Shown: positions 1 to 5,832, counted from the stretch's first letter. The stretch is 5,895 nucleotides of DNA from Limisphaerales bacterium (GCA_003133815.1 PKZR01000074.1:8338-14232); one strand, 5' to 3'. The notes: generated by a model from the sequence alone, not told the origin. Numbers and translations: made by a program.

Positions 1-206
1 CTGGCGCAAAGGAGGTAAATCAACAGCGATCCAGTAAATAAATTAATTTTCATGAGGTTGAGGTTTCTGGTTGCGAATTAACATGACGCAAACCGGTGCC
101 GGATGGCTACAAATAAAATTAGAAAATGAAGGACTTTGCCTTCAGAAACGCCAAAGTCAGGCGGTTTATCTCGACAACGGATCAAATCTGCCGCAGGATT
201 TTTCCC
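1..206. other. Upstream non-coding region with overlapping short helices
   Basis: No reading frame here looks like a gene. A perfect Shine-Dalgarno-like aaaggaggt at 8-16 has no ATG, GTG or TTG at a usable distance. Three short helices overlap at 127-163: tgaagg 127-132 with ccttca 139-144; gactttg 132-138 with caaagtc 152-158; and cgcc 149-152 with ggcg 160-163. The middle one excludes the other two, an attenuator-like arrangement, but no T run follows. This could be the 3' leader or tail of an upstream transcript, or chance. Confidence 0.4.
171..199 (+). promoter_or_regulatory. Possible sigma-70-type promoter of the SRP RNA gene
   Basis: TCGACA at 171-176 matches the -35 consensus at 5 of 6 positions. 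CAGGAT at 194-199 matches the -10 box at 3 of 6, including the important A2 and T6. The spacer is exactly 17 bp. The predicted start, about 7 bases further on, falls at 206-207, where the SRP RNA closing helix begins. The -10 match is weak, so it is the agreement of spacing and RNA end that supports the call. Confidence 0.4.
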
Positions 207-298
207 GTCAGGGCCCATGGAATGTGGACTTACGAACCCCGCCAGAGCCGGAAGGCAGCAACGGTAGTTTGCTCCGTATTTGCCGTGGTCACCCTGAC
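207..298 (+). ncRNA. ffs: Signal recognition particle RNA, small bacterial (4.5S-like) type
   Basis: This RNA binds Ffh (SRP54) and supports co-translational targeting of membrane and secreted proteins. The apical domain IV signature is plain: stem gcc 247-249, GGAA tetraloop 250-253, ggc 254-256; then the symmetric loop with AGCA at 257-260 facing CAGA at 243-246; then ccg 239-241 paired with cgg 262-264. A further helix is tacg 231-234 with cgta 275-278. The base closes with ccatgg 215-220/ccgtgg 283-288 (one G-U pair) and gtcaggg 207-213/ccctgac 292-298. At about 92 nt, with no Alu domain, it is the short form. Its place just upstream of dnaX is a common bacterial arrangement. The ends are set by the outermost helix and may be off by a few bases. 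Overlapping reading frames here are not genes. Confidence 0.93.
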
Positions 299-304
299 AC
301 TTTT

Positions 305-326
305 CAATTTTTAATTGTGATTTTTT
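305..326 (+). terminator. Weak terminator-like signal after SRP RNA
   Basis: A small all-A/T-rich hairpin, caatt 305-309 with aattg 313-317 and a ttt loop, is followed by a six-T run at 321-326. The stem is too weak to be a convincing intrinsic terminator alone. The long SRP RNA hairpin itself, followed closely by T-rich sequence from 301, may do the job. dnaX begins about 57 bases later, so some readthrough is possible. Confidence 0.3.
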
Positions 327-382
327 GGTTTTAAGTTGAGAGTAATCACATTTGGAAGTTAGGAATTAAGAACTAAAATTCT

Positions 383-2134
383 GTGTCATACCAGGTCATC
401 GCCCGCAAATACCGCCCGCAGCGTTTCGCAGACGTCGTTGGCCAGGAGCACGTCACACAGACGCTTTCCAATGCCATAGCCCAGAAGCGCATCGCGCATG
501 CCTATCTCTTTTGCGGTCCGCGCGGGACCGGCAAGACCACCATCGCGCGCATTTTTGCCAAATGCCTGAACTGCACGGGCGGTCCCATGGTGGATTTTGA
601 CGACAACGATTCGCGCGTAAAGGAAATCACCGATGGCCGCGCGCTCGACGTTCTGGAAATTGATGGCGCAAGCAACAACGGCGTCGAGCAGGTTCGCGAA
701 CTGCGCGAGACCTGCAAATACGCGCCCGCCAACGCGCAGTTCAAAATCTACATCATTGACGAAGTCCACATGCTCTCGACGGCGGCGTTCAACGCGCTGC
801 TCAAGACGCTCGAAGAGCCGCCCGCGCACGTGAAGTTCATGTTCGCGACGACCGACCCGGAGAAAGTTCTGCCGACCATTCTCTCGCGATGCCAGCGGTT
901 TGACCTGAGACGGATTCCCGCCGCGCTCATTACAAAGCATCTGGCGGAAATTTCCAAAAAGGAAAAAGTCAAAATTGACGAGTCCGCGCTTCACGCCATC
1001 GCACGCGGCGCGGACGGCGGTATGCGCGACGCCGAATCCACGCTCGACCAGCTTATCAGTTTTTGCGGCGACAAAATAGAGGAAGCCGACGTGCTCTCTA
1101 TGTTCGGCCTCGCCGCCGAAAGCCAGATTTTGAAACTGAGCAAGGCGGTTCTCGCCGGAGAAATCCAGACCGCGCTCACGGAATTGACCAAACTGGCCCA
1201 AGGCGGGAAAGATTTGGGCCGTCTCCTTTCCGATTTGTTGAACCATTTCCGCAACCTCCTGATTTTCCAGATCTCGCGCGGAGACCTGAACCTGCTCGAA
1301 GTTTCCGAAGTTGAAATTGCCGCGCTTAAAGAACAGTCCTCCCTTGCGAACGCCGAGTCATTCACGCGGATTCTCGAGGTTTTTGCCGACGCCGAATTGA
1401 ATCTGCGCGACGCAGCGTCTAAAAAAATCTTTCTTGAAGTTGCGCTTCTCAGGGCCATTGAGGCGCGCAGTGCCGTTTCACTTGATTCCGTGCTGAAACA
1501 ATTGAACCAATTGCGGGGCGGTCAAGTCGGCACAGGCTCGCAGCCAGCGCCTGCTCCTGCAGCCACAAATGTCACTTCGCGGACTGCTCCGCCTGTCGAA
1601 AGTTCACCGGCCAAGAATCCGCCGGTTCCAGTCGGCGGCTACAATTTTGCCGAATCTTCACCTGCTTCCGCAGACTTGTCAGTTATTTGGACGCAACTTG
1701 TCGAGGCTGTTGGGCGAGTCAGCCCGTTCACCAGGAGCTATCTTGTGGATGCCAGTCCGGTTTCGTTTGAGAAGAACATCCTGATCATCGGCTTCGACCC
1801 CGAATTTGCGGATCATCTCGGTCTCGTGGACAATCCTCGCAATCACACGCTGCTGCAAACCAAGCTCGCCGAACTTGGCCACCCGAACTGCCAAATCAAA
1901 TTCATCAAGACCGAAGTGCCCGTGGGGCAAGCGGCCAGACCGGTGGTCACGCCAATTGTTCCGGCAGCCGCGCCACAATCTGATGCAGTGGTCGCAGCAA
2001 AACCGGTTTCAACCGCGCCGGCCAAGGAGAAAACCGCGCCAGTCGCATTCAACAAAGATACTTTCAAGAACGACCCGCTGATTCAAAAAGCGTTGGAAAT
2101 TTTCAAAGGCACCATCATTGAAGTGCGCGCATAA
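383..2134 (+). CDS. dnaX: DNA polymerase III subunit gamma/tau (clamp-loader ATPase)
   Basis: DnaX is the ATPase of the clamp loader, which places the sliding clamp on DNA; its long form also ties the loader to the polymerase. In this 583-aa protein, domains I-II show Walker A GPRGTGKT (45-52), the DGASNNGVEQVREL block (94-107), Walker B IYIIDEVH (122-129), the LLKTLEEPP helix (139-147) and the SRC arginine-finger motif (168-170). Domain III runs to about 375. A Pro/Ala linker (379-430), a compact C-terminal domain (431-511), a second linker and a conserved-looking tail (560-583) follow, so this is the tau-like form. The GTG start at 383 gives the classic MSYQVIARKYRP N-terminus; no good Shine-Dalgarno precedes it. 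TTGAGA at 336-341 and TAGGAA at 360-365 might be a weak promoter. Oddity: the usual four-Cys zinc module keeps only CLNC (61-64); the CGVC-type cysteines are replaced by an Asp-rich stretch (69-79). An A7 run at 1421-1427 is a possible slippage site. Confidence 0.96.
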   Translation: MSYQVIARKYRPQRFADVVGQEHVTQTLSNAIAQKRIAHAYLFCGPRGTGKTTIARIFAKCLNCTGGPMVDFDDNDSRVKEITDGRALDVLEIDGASNNGVEQVRELRETCKYAPANAQFKIYIIDEVHMLSTAAFNALLKTLEEPPAHVKFMFATTDPEKVLPTILSRCQRFDLRRIPAALITKHLAEISKKEKVKIDESALHAIARGADGGMRDAESTLDQLISFCGDKIEEADVLSMFGLAAESQILKLSKAVLAGEIQTALTELTKLAQGGKDLGRLLSDLLNHFRNLLIFQISRGDLNLLEVSEVEIAALKEQSSLANAESFTRILEVFADAELNLRDAASKKIFLEVALLRAIEARSAVSLDSVLKQLNQLRGGQVGTGSQPAPAPAATNVTSRTAPPVESSPAKNPPVPVGGYNFAESSPASADLSVIWTQLVEAVGRVSPFTRSYLVDASPVSFEKNILIIGFDPEFADHLGLVDNPRNHTLLQTKLAELGHPNCQIKFIKTEVPVGQAARPVVTPIVPAAAPQSDAVVAAKPVSTAPAKEKTAPVAFNKDTFKNDPLIQKALEIFKGTIIEVRA

Positions 2135-2170
2135 CCAACTCATATCATTTAAATACCAACCCCTAATTTT

Positions 2171-2479
2171 ATGTCACTTGGAAAATTAATGAAACAGGCT
2201 GCACGAATGCAGCAGCAAATGGAAACCGTTCAGGCGCAGCTCGCGGCACGCACAGTCGAAGCCACCAGTGGCGGCGGCGCGGTCAAGGTTGTCGCCAAAT
2301 GCGACGGCTCGATTGCCTCTATCAAGATTGATCCCCAGGCGCTGAATCCATCCGACGCGCAATTGCTTGAGGACATGATCATCACCGCCGCGAACCAGGC
2401 GCTCGGTCAGGCTAAAGACATTTCGAACACGGAAATGGGAAAAATCACGGCTGGCTTGAGTCTGCCGGGGATGATGTGA
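2171..2479 (+). CDS. ybaB: YbaB/EbfC family nucleoid-associated protein
   Basis: YbaB/EbfC proteins are small dimeric DNA-binding proteins thought to act in nucleoid organisation and possibly in recombination-linked processes; the exact role is unsettled. This one is 102 aa, within the family's usual 100-110. It shows the expected order: an N-terminal Gln/Met-rich helix (KLMKQAARMQQQMETVQAQL, 5-24), a Gly-rich turn (SGGGAVKVVAKCDG), a strand with IASIKIDP, the helix LLEDMIITAANQAL, and a Gly/Met-rich tail ending LPGMM. It lies 36 bp after dnaX and 69 bp before recR, the standard dnaX-ybaB-recR order, so co-transcription with dnaX is likely. The ATG has no visible Shine-Dalgarno (upstream accccta), like dnaX. 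Confidence 0.93.
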   Translation: MSLGKLMKQAARMQQQMETVQAQLAARTVEATSGGGAVKVVAKCDGSIASIKIDPQALNPSDAQLLEDMIITAANQALGQAKDISNTEMGKITAGLSLPGMM

Positions 2480-2489
2480 TTTTAATCAT

Positions 2490-2528
2490 CCTCATCCTCA
2501 CCGTCGTCCTAATAAATCGAGGATGAGG
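2490..2528. repeat. 10-bp perfect inverted repeat in the ybaB-recR gap
   Basis: cctcatcctc at 2490-2499 is the exact reverse complement of gaggatgagg at 2519-2528, with a 19-base loop. An alternative pairing is cgtcc 2505-2509 with ggacg 2533-2537, which reaches into the purine-rich ribosome-binding region of recR. There is no T run, so it is not an ordinary terminator. It could modulate recR translation, or be a copy of a dispersed pyrimidine/purine repeat. Confidence 0.6.
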
Positions 2529-2548
2529 GAGGGGACGAGGTTGAGAAA

Positions 2549-3148
2549 ATGCCGCTGCCCGATTCCATCACGCAACTCGTCGCCGTGCTCGCCAAGCTGC
2601 CCGGAGTTGGTCCGCGTTCGGCTGAGCGCATTGCGCTGCATCTCGTTCAGGCCGATTCCGGCGCGGTGAAGCAGCTGGCCGAAGTGATGTTGCTTGCGCG
2701 CGAGAAAATCCAGTTCTGCACCACCTGCGGCGCGCTCACGGAAAAATCTCCTTGCCCGGTCTGTGACGATGCGCGGCGCGATTCGTCGCTCATTTGCATC
2801 GTCGAACGCGCGGTGGACATCTTGAGCGTCGAAAAATCCAACACCTTTCGCGGCAAGTTTCATGTGCTTGGTGGAAAAATCTCCCCGCTCGATGGCGTGG
2901 AGCCGGAGGATTTGAGCATCGGCGGATTGGAAAAGCGTCTGGCGCACGAACCCATCAAGGAAATTATCATCGCGCTCGGCACGGACGTGGAAGGGGATGC
3001 CACGAGCAATTATCTCGCAAAACGTCTCTCGCGCGTCGGGCTGAAAATCTCGCGCATCGGCTTCGGTCTGCCCGCCGGCAGCGGATTGGAATTCGCCGAT
3101 GAACTCACGTTGAGCCGCGCGCTCGAAGGCCGCAGGGAAATGTCATGA
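2549..3148 (+). CDS. recR: Recombination mediator protein RecR
   Basis: RecR works with RecO and RecF to load RecA onto SSB-coated gapped DNA during recombinational repair. The 199-aa length is standard. Visible in order: a helix-hairpin-helix (LPGVGPRSAERIALHL, 17-32); a C4 zinc finger with Cys57, Cys60, Cys69 and Cys72; a Toprim domain starting at CIVE (Glu86) with HVLGGKISPLDGVEPEDL (105-122) and the acidic segment TDVEGDAT (145-152); and the C-terminal IGFGLPAGSGLEFADELTLS and RALEGRREM motifs. The ATG at 2549 is preceded by a purine-rich GGGACGAGG whose GAGG (2537-2540) lies 8 bases upstream, better than the other starts in this run. All key residues are present, and its stop overlaps the next gene. 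Confidence 0.96.
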   Translation: MPLPDSITQLVAVLAKLPGVGPRSAERIALHLVQADSGAVKQLAEVMLLAREKIQFCTTCGALTEKSPCPVCDDARRDSSLICIVERAVDILSVEKSNTFRGKFHVLGGKISPLDGVEPEDLSIGGLEKRLAHEPIKEIIIALGTDVEGDATSNYLAKRLSRVGLKISRIGFGLPAGSGLEFADELTLSRALEGRREMS

Positions 3149-3744
3149 AACCAGCCATCATCTTCGATCTTGGAAAAGTCCTCGTGGATTTCGATTATTC
3201 GGTCGCCGCGCGCAAGGTCGCGCTGCGCAGCACCAAACAGCATCCCGACCTACAGCATTTTCTCAGCAGTTCATCCATCCTCGTGCGATATGAAAGCGGC
3301 CTGCTCACGCGGCAACAATTTTTCGACGAGATGCGGCAGGCCACCGGCTTTACCGGCAGTCTTGAGGAGTTTTCCGCTGATTTCGCGGACATTTTTGTGC
3401 CCATGGAACAAATGGTTGATCTGCACGGGGAACTGCGGCGGCGCGGATTCCAGACTTATATCTTTTCCAACACCAACGACCTTGCCATCGAGCACGTTCG
3501 CCACAATTTCCCGTTCTTCAAACATTTCGACGGCTACATCTTTTCCTACGAAGTGGGTGCTATGAAGCCGCAGCCGGAAATCTATGCGGCGATGGAGCAG
3601 ATGTGCGGCAGGCGTGAAGCGGAGCTGGTCTATATTGACGACCGGCTGGAAAACATCGAAGCCGGCAGGGCGCGCGGCTGGCAGACGATCTTGCAGGAGA
3701 CGCCGGGGAAAACGCGCGCGGCTTTGGAAAAGTTTTTGTCGTAG
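3145..3744 (+). CDS. HAD-superfamily phosphatase, YihX-like
   Basis: A 199-aa HAD hydrolase (subfamily IA style). Motif I is IIFDLGKVLVDFD with nucleophile Asp8. The second acidic position of DxD is Gly10, as in the DLGNV motif of E. coli YihX (a sugar-phosphate phosphatase of the same length), so this is a subgroup trait and not a defect. Motif II is SNTN (108-111), motif III the Lys141 of GAMKPQPEIY, and motif IV IDDRLENI (164-171). A helical cap lies between about 17 and 90. The likely reaction is dephosphorylation of a small sugar phosphate or related metabolite; the substrate cannot be read from sequence. Its ATG overlaps the recR stop (ATGA at 3145-3148), with AGGGA at 3134-3138 as Shine-Dalgarno, so it is probably translationally coupled to recR. 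The TAG stop lies inside the left arm of the downstream palindromic element. Confidence 0.9.
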   Translation: MKPAIIFDLGKVLVDFDYSVAARKVALRSTKQHPDLQHFLSSSSILVRYESGLLTRQQFFDEMRQATGFTGSLEEFSADFADIFVPMEQMVDLHGELRRRGFQTYIFSNTNDLAIEHVRHNFPFFKHFDGYIFSYEVGAMKPQPEIYAAMEQMCGRREAELVYIDDRLENIEAGRARGWQTILQETPGKTRAALEKFLS

Positions 3745-3813
3745 CGTCGTCCCGGCAAAGCGCCGGATTTCGTGCGGTGGAATAATGCGGGGTCTGCCGA
3801 CGCGCCGCTACGA
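3739..3813. repeat. 75-bp palindromic element between convergent genes
   Basis: The arms TCGTAGCG (3739-3746) and CGCTACGA (3806-3813) are perfect 8-bp inverted repeats. Inside is a second hairpin, ccggc 3752-3756 with gccgg 3762-3766 and a five-base loop. The body is GC-rich and resembles a short dispersed non-coding repeat (REP or MITE-like). It sits exactly between the end of the HAD gene and the end of the minus-strand small gene, supplies the HAD stop codon, and could act as a two-way transcript end. No transposase or obvious target-site duplication is visible. Confidence 0.6.
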
Positions 3814-3814
3814 A

Positions 3815-4075
3815 TCATTGACGCGGCTTGGCCTTCTTCAATCCCACTTCCTGCGCGATTTCGTCGAACTCCTCATGGCTGACGTTTTCGAGCTGCTTGC
3901 CGCGCGCCTTGAGTTTCTCGTTGATCTTGACGGCTTTCTCGGTCATCTGCTCGTGCGTTTCCTCCGTTCCGCCGACAAGGGCGAAATTCGGGCCGGTCGT
4001 CAGCCGCTTGTGGCCGTCGGAATCAAGGCCGACCCCGAGCAGCACGGTTCTTTTCTTTTTGGGCGCATTCGACAT
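3815..4075 (-). CDS. Small conserved-looking protein of unknown function
   Basis: I do not recognise a named family. The 86-aa product starts MSNAPKKKRT and is hydrophilic, with no signal peptide or membrane segment. The N-terminal half has a basic head, then VLLGVGLDSDGHKRLTTGPN and FALVGG (residues 11-36), a Gly-rich turn-strand pattern. Residues 37-80 look helical and charged (EETHEQMTEKAVKINEKLKA, then SHEEFDEIAQEVGLKK). The ATG at 4075 is preferred; a TTG directly upstream (4078) would add one residue. No clear Shine-Dalgarno. That the frame is real is supported by its protein-like composition, its fit between the palindromic element and the fucosidase promoter region, and a decayed partial second copy at 5607-5705. 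It is convergent with the HAD gene and divergent from the fucosidase. Rival plus-strand frames across it have poor composition. Confidence 0.75.
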   Translation of the reverse strand: MSNAPKKKRTVLLGVGLDSDGHKRLTTGPNFALVGGTEETHEQMTEKAVKINEKLKARGKQLENVSHEEFDEIAQEVGLKKAKPRQ

Positions 4076-4110
4076 CAATCAATCGTAAAGCCGGCATCCA
4101 ACCCGGTCAA
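3978..4110. repeat. Direct repeat, left copy (small gene 5' half plus upstream)
   Basis: This segment aligns with 5607-5740 in the same orientation, roughly 80% identical by eye over about 133 bases, with one single-base gap. The first 50 bases match at 45 positions. It covers codons 1 to about 33 of the minus-strand small gene and about 35 bases upstream of its start. Together the two copies bracket the fucosidase gene. Confidence 0.85.
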
Positions 4111-4179
4111 GGTTTGCACAACAAACTTGCCTTTTTCCGCAATCCGGATTAACCAGTCGAACCGCTGGCAAAGCAAACC

Positions 4180-5604
4180 ATGAAAAAAAACACTCTTATC
4201 ACCCTGATCATCGTCCTGCTTGCACTCGCTGCGACCGTTTGTTCCGCCGATGAAACCAAAGCCCAACGCGACGCCCGCATGGCGTGGTGGCGCGAGGCGA
4301 AGTTCGGCATGTTCATCCACTGGGGCGTTTATTCCGTGCCTGCCGGTTTTTATCAGGGCAAGCCGGTCCCTGGCATTGGAGAGTGGATCATGAACCATGG
4401 AAAAATTCCGATGGCTGAGTATCAAACTTATGCGAAGGAATTTAATCCGGTGAAATTCGACGCCGGGCAATGGGTGAAACTGGCAAAGGAAGCCGGACAA
4501 AAATATATTGTCATCACCACCAAACATCATGATGGCTTCGCGATGTTTGACACCCAGGCGAGCCAGTGGGGCATCACTCATGCGTCACCATTTGGCCGCG
4601 ACCCGCTCAAGGAACTCGCCGCCGCGTGCAGAAAAGAAGGCATCAAGCTCGGCTTTTATTATTCACAGGCGCAGGACTGGAACAACGGCGGCTCCGCCGT
4701 GGGCGGCAAGTGGGACACGAACCAACAGCACGACATGGACGACTACGTTGACCACGTCGCCGTGCCGCAGGTGAAGGAACTTCTATCCAACTACGGCGAA
4801 TTTCCCGTCGTGCTGTGGTGGGACACGCCGGCAGGCATGAACAAGAACCGCGCCGACAAGCTTTACAAAGCGGTGGAAGCATTGCGTCCGAACATCATCA
4901 TGAACAACCGGCTCGGCGGCGGCTACCAGGGTGACACCCAGACACCCGAGCAATTCATCCCGCCGCAAGGCTATCCCGGCCGCGATTGGGAAACGTGCAT
5001 GACAATGAACGACACCTGGGGCTACAAAAGCGACGATCAAAACTTCAAATCCACCGCGACGCTCATCCGAAACCTGTGCGACATCGCCAGCAAAGGCGGA
5101 AATTATCTGCTTAACGTCGGCCCGACGAGCGAGGGCCTGATTCCGCAGCCGGAAGTGGATCGCCTCAAGGAAGTCGGCGCGTGGATGAAAGTGAACGGCG
5201 AGGCGATTTACGGCACCAGCCCGACGATTTTTGGCGCGGAAGCCGGTTCATTTAGCCCGACCCAGAAAGACAGCAAAGGCAAACCCAAGTTCATTCCCTC
5301 ATGGAACTGGCGTTGCACGACCAAACCGGGAAATCGCTTTCTCCATCTCTTCAAACAGCCGGGCGAGATTTACATCCAAATCTTCAACTGGCCTGCGGGA
5401 CAAATCGTACTCCCCGGCGTCAAAGGCAAAATCACCAAGGCCTATCTTCTCGCCGACGAGCAGCATTCCGACCTGAAGTTCCAGCAGACGGCGCAAGGCG
5501 TGACCGTCCAACTGCCCGACAAAGCACCCGATGCAATTGCCTCGGTGCTGTGCTTGAAAGTCAAAGGTGAACTTGCAGCAGTCGTGCCGGACGAGAAGCC
5601 GTAA
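4180..5604 (+). CDS. Secreted GH29-family alpha-L-fucosidase
   Basis: A 474-aa glycoside hydrolase predicted to release terminal alpha-L-fucose from glycans. Residues 1-23 form a signal peptide (MKKN head, hydrophobic core 5-20, likely cut after Ala23), so it is exported. The (beta/alpha)8 catalytic domain carries GH29 hallmarks: KFGMFIHWGVYSVPA (41-55), EWIM (68-71), FNPVKFDAGQWVKLAKEAG (88-106), the active-site TTKHHDGFAMFDT (113-125), and VVLWWDTP with probable nucleophile Asp215. The acid/base is less certain: Glu257 (DTQTPEQ) or Glu271 (WETCMTMNDTWGY). SKGGNYLLNVGPTSEG is also typical. Residues from about 345 form a beta-rich C-terminal domain. The ATG at 4180 begins an A8 run (4183-4190) and lacks a Shine-Dalgarno. 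It is divergent from the small gene; no regulator is visible. The exact linkage cleaved cannot be told. Confidence 0.93.
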   Translation: MKKNTLITLIIVLLALAATVCSADETKAQRDARMAWWREAKFGMFIHWGVYSVPAGFYQGKPVPGIGEWIMNHGKIPMAEYQTYAKEFNPVKFDAGQWVKLAKEAGQKYIVITTKHHDGFAMFDTQASQWGITHASPFGRDPLKELAAACRKEGIKLGFYYSQAQDWNNGGSAVGGKWDTNQQHDMDDYVDHVAVPQVKELLSNYGEFPVVLWWDTPAGMNKNRADKLYKAVEALRPNIIMNNRLGGGYQGDTQTPEQFIPPQGYPGRDWETCMTMNDTWGYKSDDQNFKSTATLIRNLCDIASKGGNYLLNVGPTSEGLIPQPEVDRLKEVGAWMKVNGEAIYGTSPTIFGAEAGSFSPTQKDSKGKPKFIPSWNWRCTTKPGNRFLHLFKQPGEIYIQIFNWPAGQIVLPGVKGKITKAYLLADEQHSDLKFQQTAQGVTVQLPDKAPDAIASVLCLKVKGELAAVVPDEKP

Positions 5605-5606
5605 CT

Positions 5607-5705
5607 AGGGCGAAATTCAGGCCGGTCGTTAGGCGCATGTGACCGTCGGAATCAAGCGCCGACGCTTGGCAGCACGGCTCTTTTCATTTTGGACACGTTC
5701 TACAT
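5607..5705 (-). pseudogene. Decayed 5' fragment of the small unknown gene
   Basis: This is the second copy of the 5' part of the 3815-4075 gene on the same strand. The start ATG is kept (5703-5705), but codon 2 is TAG (5700-5702) where the intact gene has TCG. A one-base insertion near 5657-5666 shifts the frame, and the copy stops at the codon equivalent to about residue 33, two bases from the fucosidase stop codon. The C-terminal half is missing. It cannot make the protein. Confidence 0.8.
5653..5668 (+). terminator. Hairpin 3' of the fucosidase gene, possible terminator
   Basis: caagcg 5653-5658 and cgcttg 5663-5668 form a perfect 6-bp stem with a ccga tetraloop, 48 bases after the fucosidase stop. 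Ts follow only 12 bases later (ttttcatttt, 5681-5690), so it is a poor intrinsic terminator. The matching spot in the intact gene copy does not form this stem. No better transcript end is visible after the fucosidase. Confidence 0.3.
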
Positions 5706-5832
5706 CAATCCAGCCTAAAGCTCACGTTCAAGCCGGTCATGCCGATGGCGTGAATTACGGATGCCTTTCTTCTCGACAAAGAAACCACTGACGGCAATCT
5801 CCATTGATCTAAAAGCAGCTGGAAAAGTAATT

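Larger units (their letters stand above)
5607..5740. repeat. Direct repeat, right copy
   Basis: Partner of 3978-4110, offset 1629 bases before the single-base insertion and 1630 after it. Identity is highest in the coding-derived part (about 84% by eye) and falls upstream of the start codon, where taaag and ccggtca remain. Beyond 5740 only scattered similarity remains (tgccttt in both). The left edge abuts the fucosidase stop. Confidence 0.85.

Noticed and set aside
8..16. Perfect Shine-Dalgarno-like aaaggaggt, reverse complement acctccttt like the 16S rRNA 3' end
   Set aside because: No start codon follows at a usable distance, and the flanking bases on the reverse strand do not match the conserved 16S 3' end.
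71..334. 87-codon plus-strand frame across the SRP RNA
   Set aside because: It spans the folded SRP RNA and its flanks; the RNA structure explains this sequence, and the peptide has no protein-like pattern.
374..379. TAAAAT as a -10 box for dnaX
   Set aside because: It matches the consensus well but is only 3 bases from the GTG, so transcription would start inside the gene.
386..1246. Long 286-codon open frame on the minus strand opposite dnaX
   Set aside because: It is the antisense shadow of the well-supported dnaX ATPase domains; its Arg/Glu/Val-rich composition is typical of such shadows and it shows no family motif.
3584..4183. 199-codon plus-strand frame over the HAD 3' end and the small gene
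   Set aside because: It crosses the HAD motif IV in the wrong frame, the palindromic element and the small gene antisense; composition is Arg/Leu-rich shadow-like.
4183..4190. A8 run after the fucosidase start codon as a phase-variation switch
   Set aside because: A-rich second and third codons (Lys-Lys) are common in signal peptides; one A8 run without other evidence is not enough.
4075..4581. 168-codon minus-strand frame opposite the start of the fucosidase
   Set aside because: It lies antisense to the signal peptide and conserved GH29 motifs, which account for the sequence; no recognisable domain.
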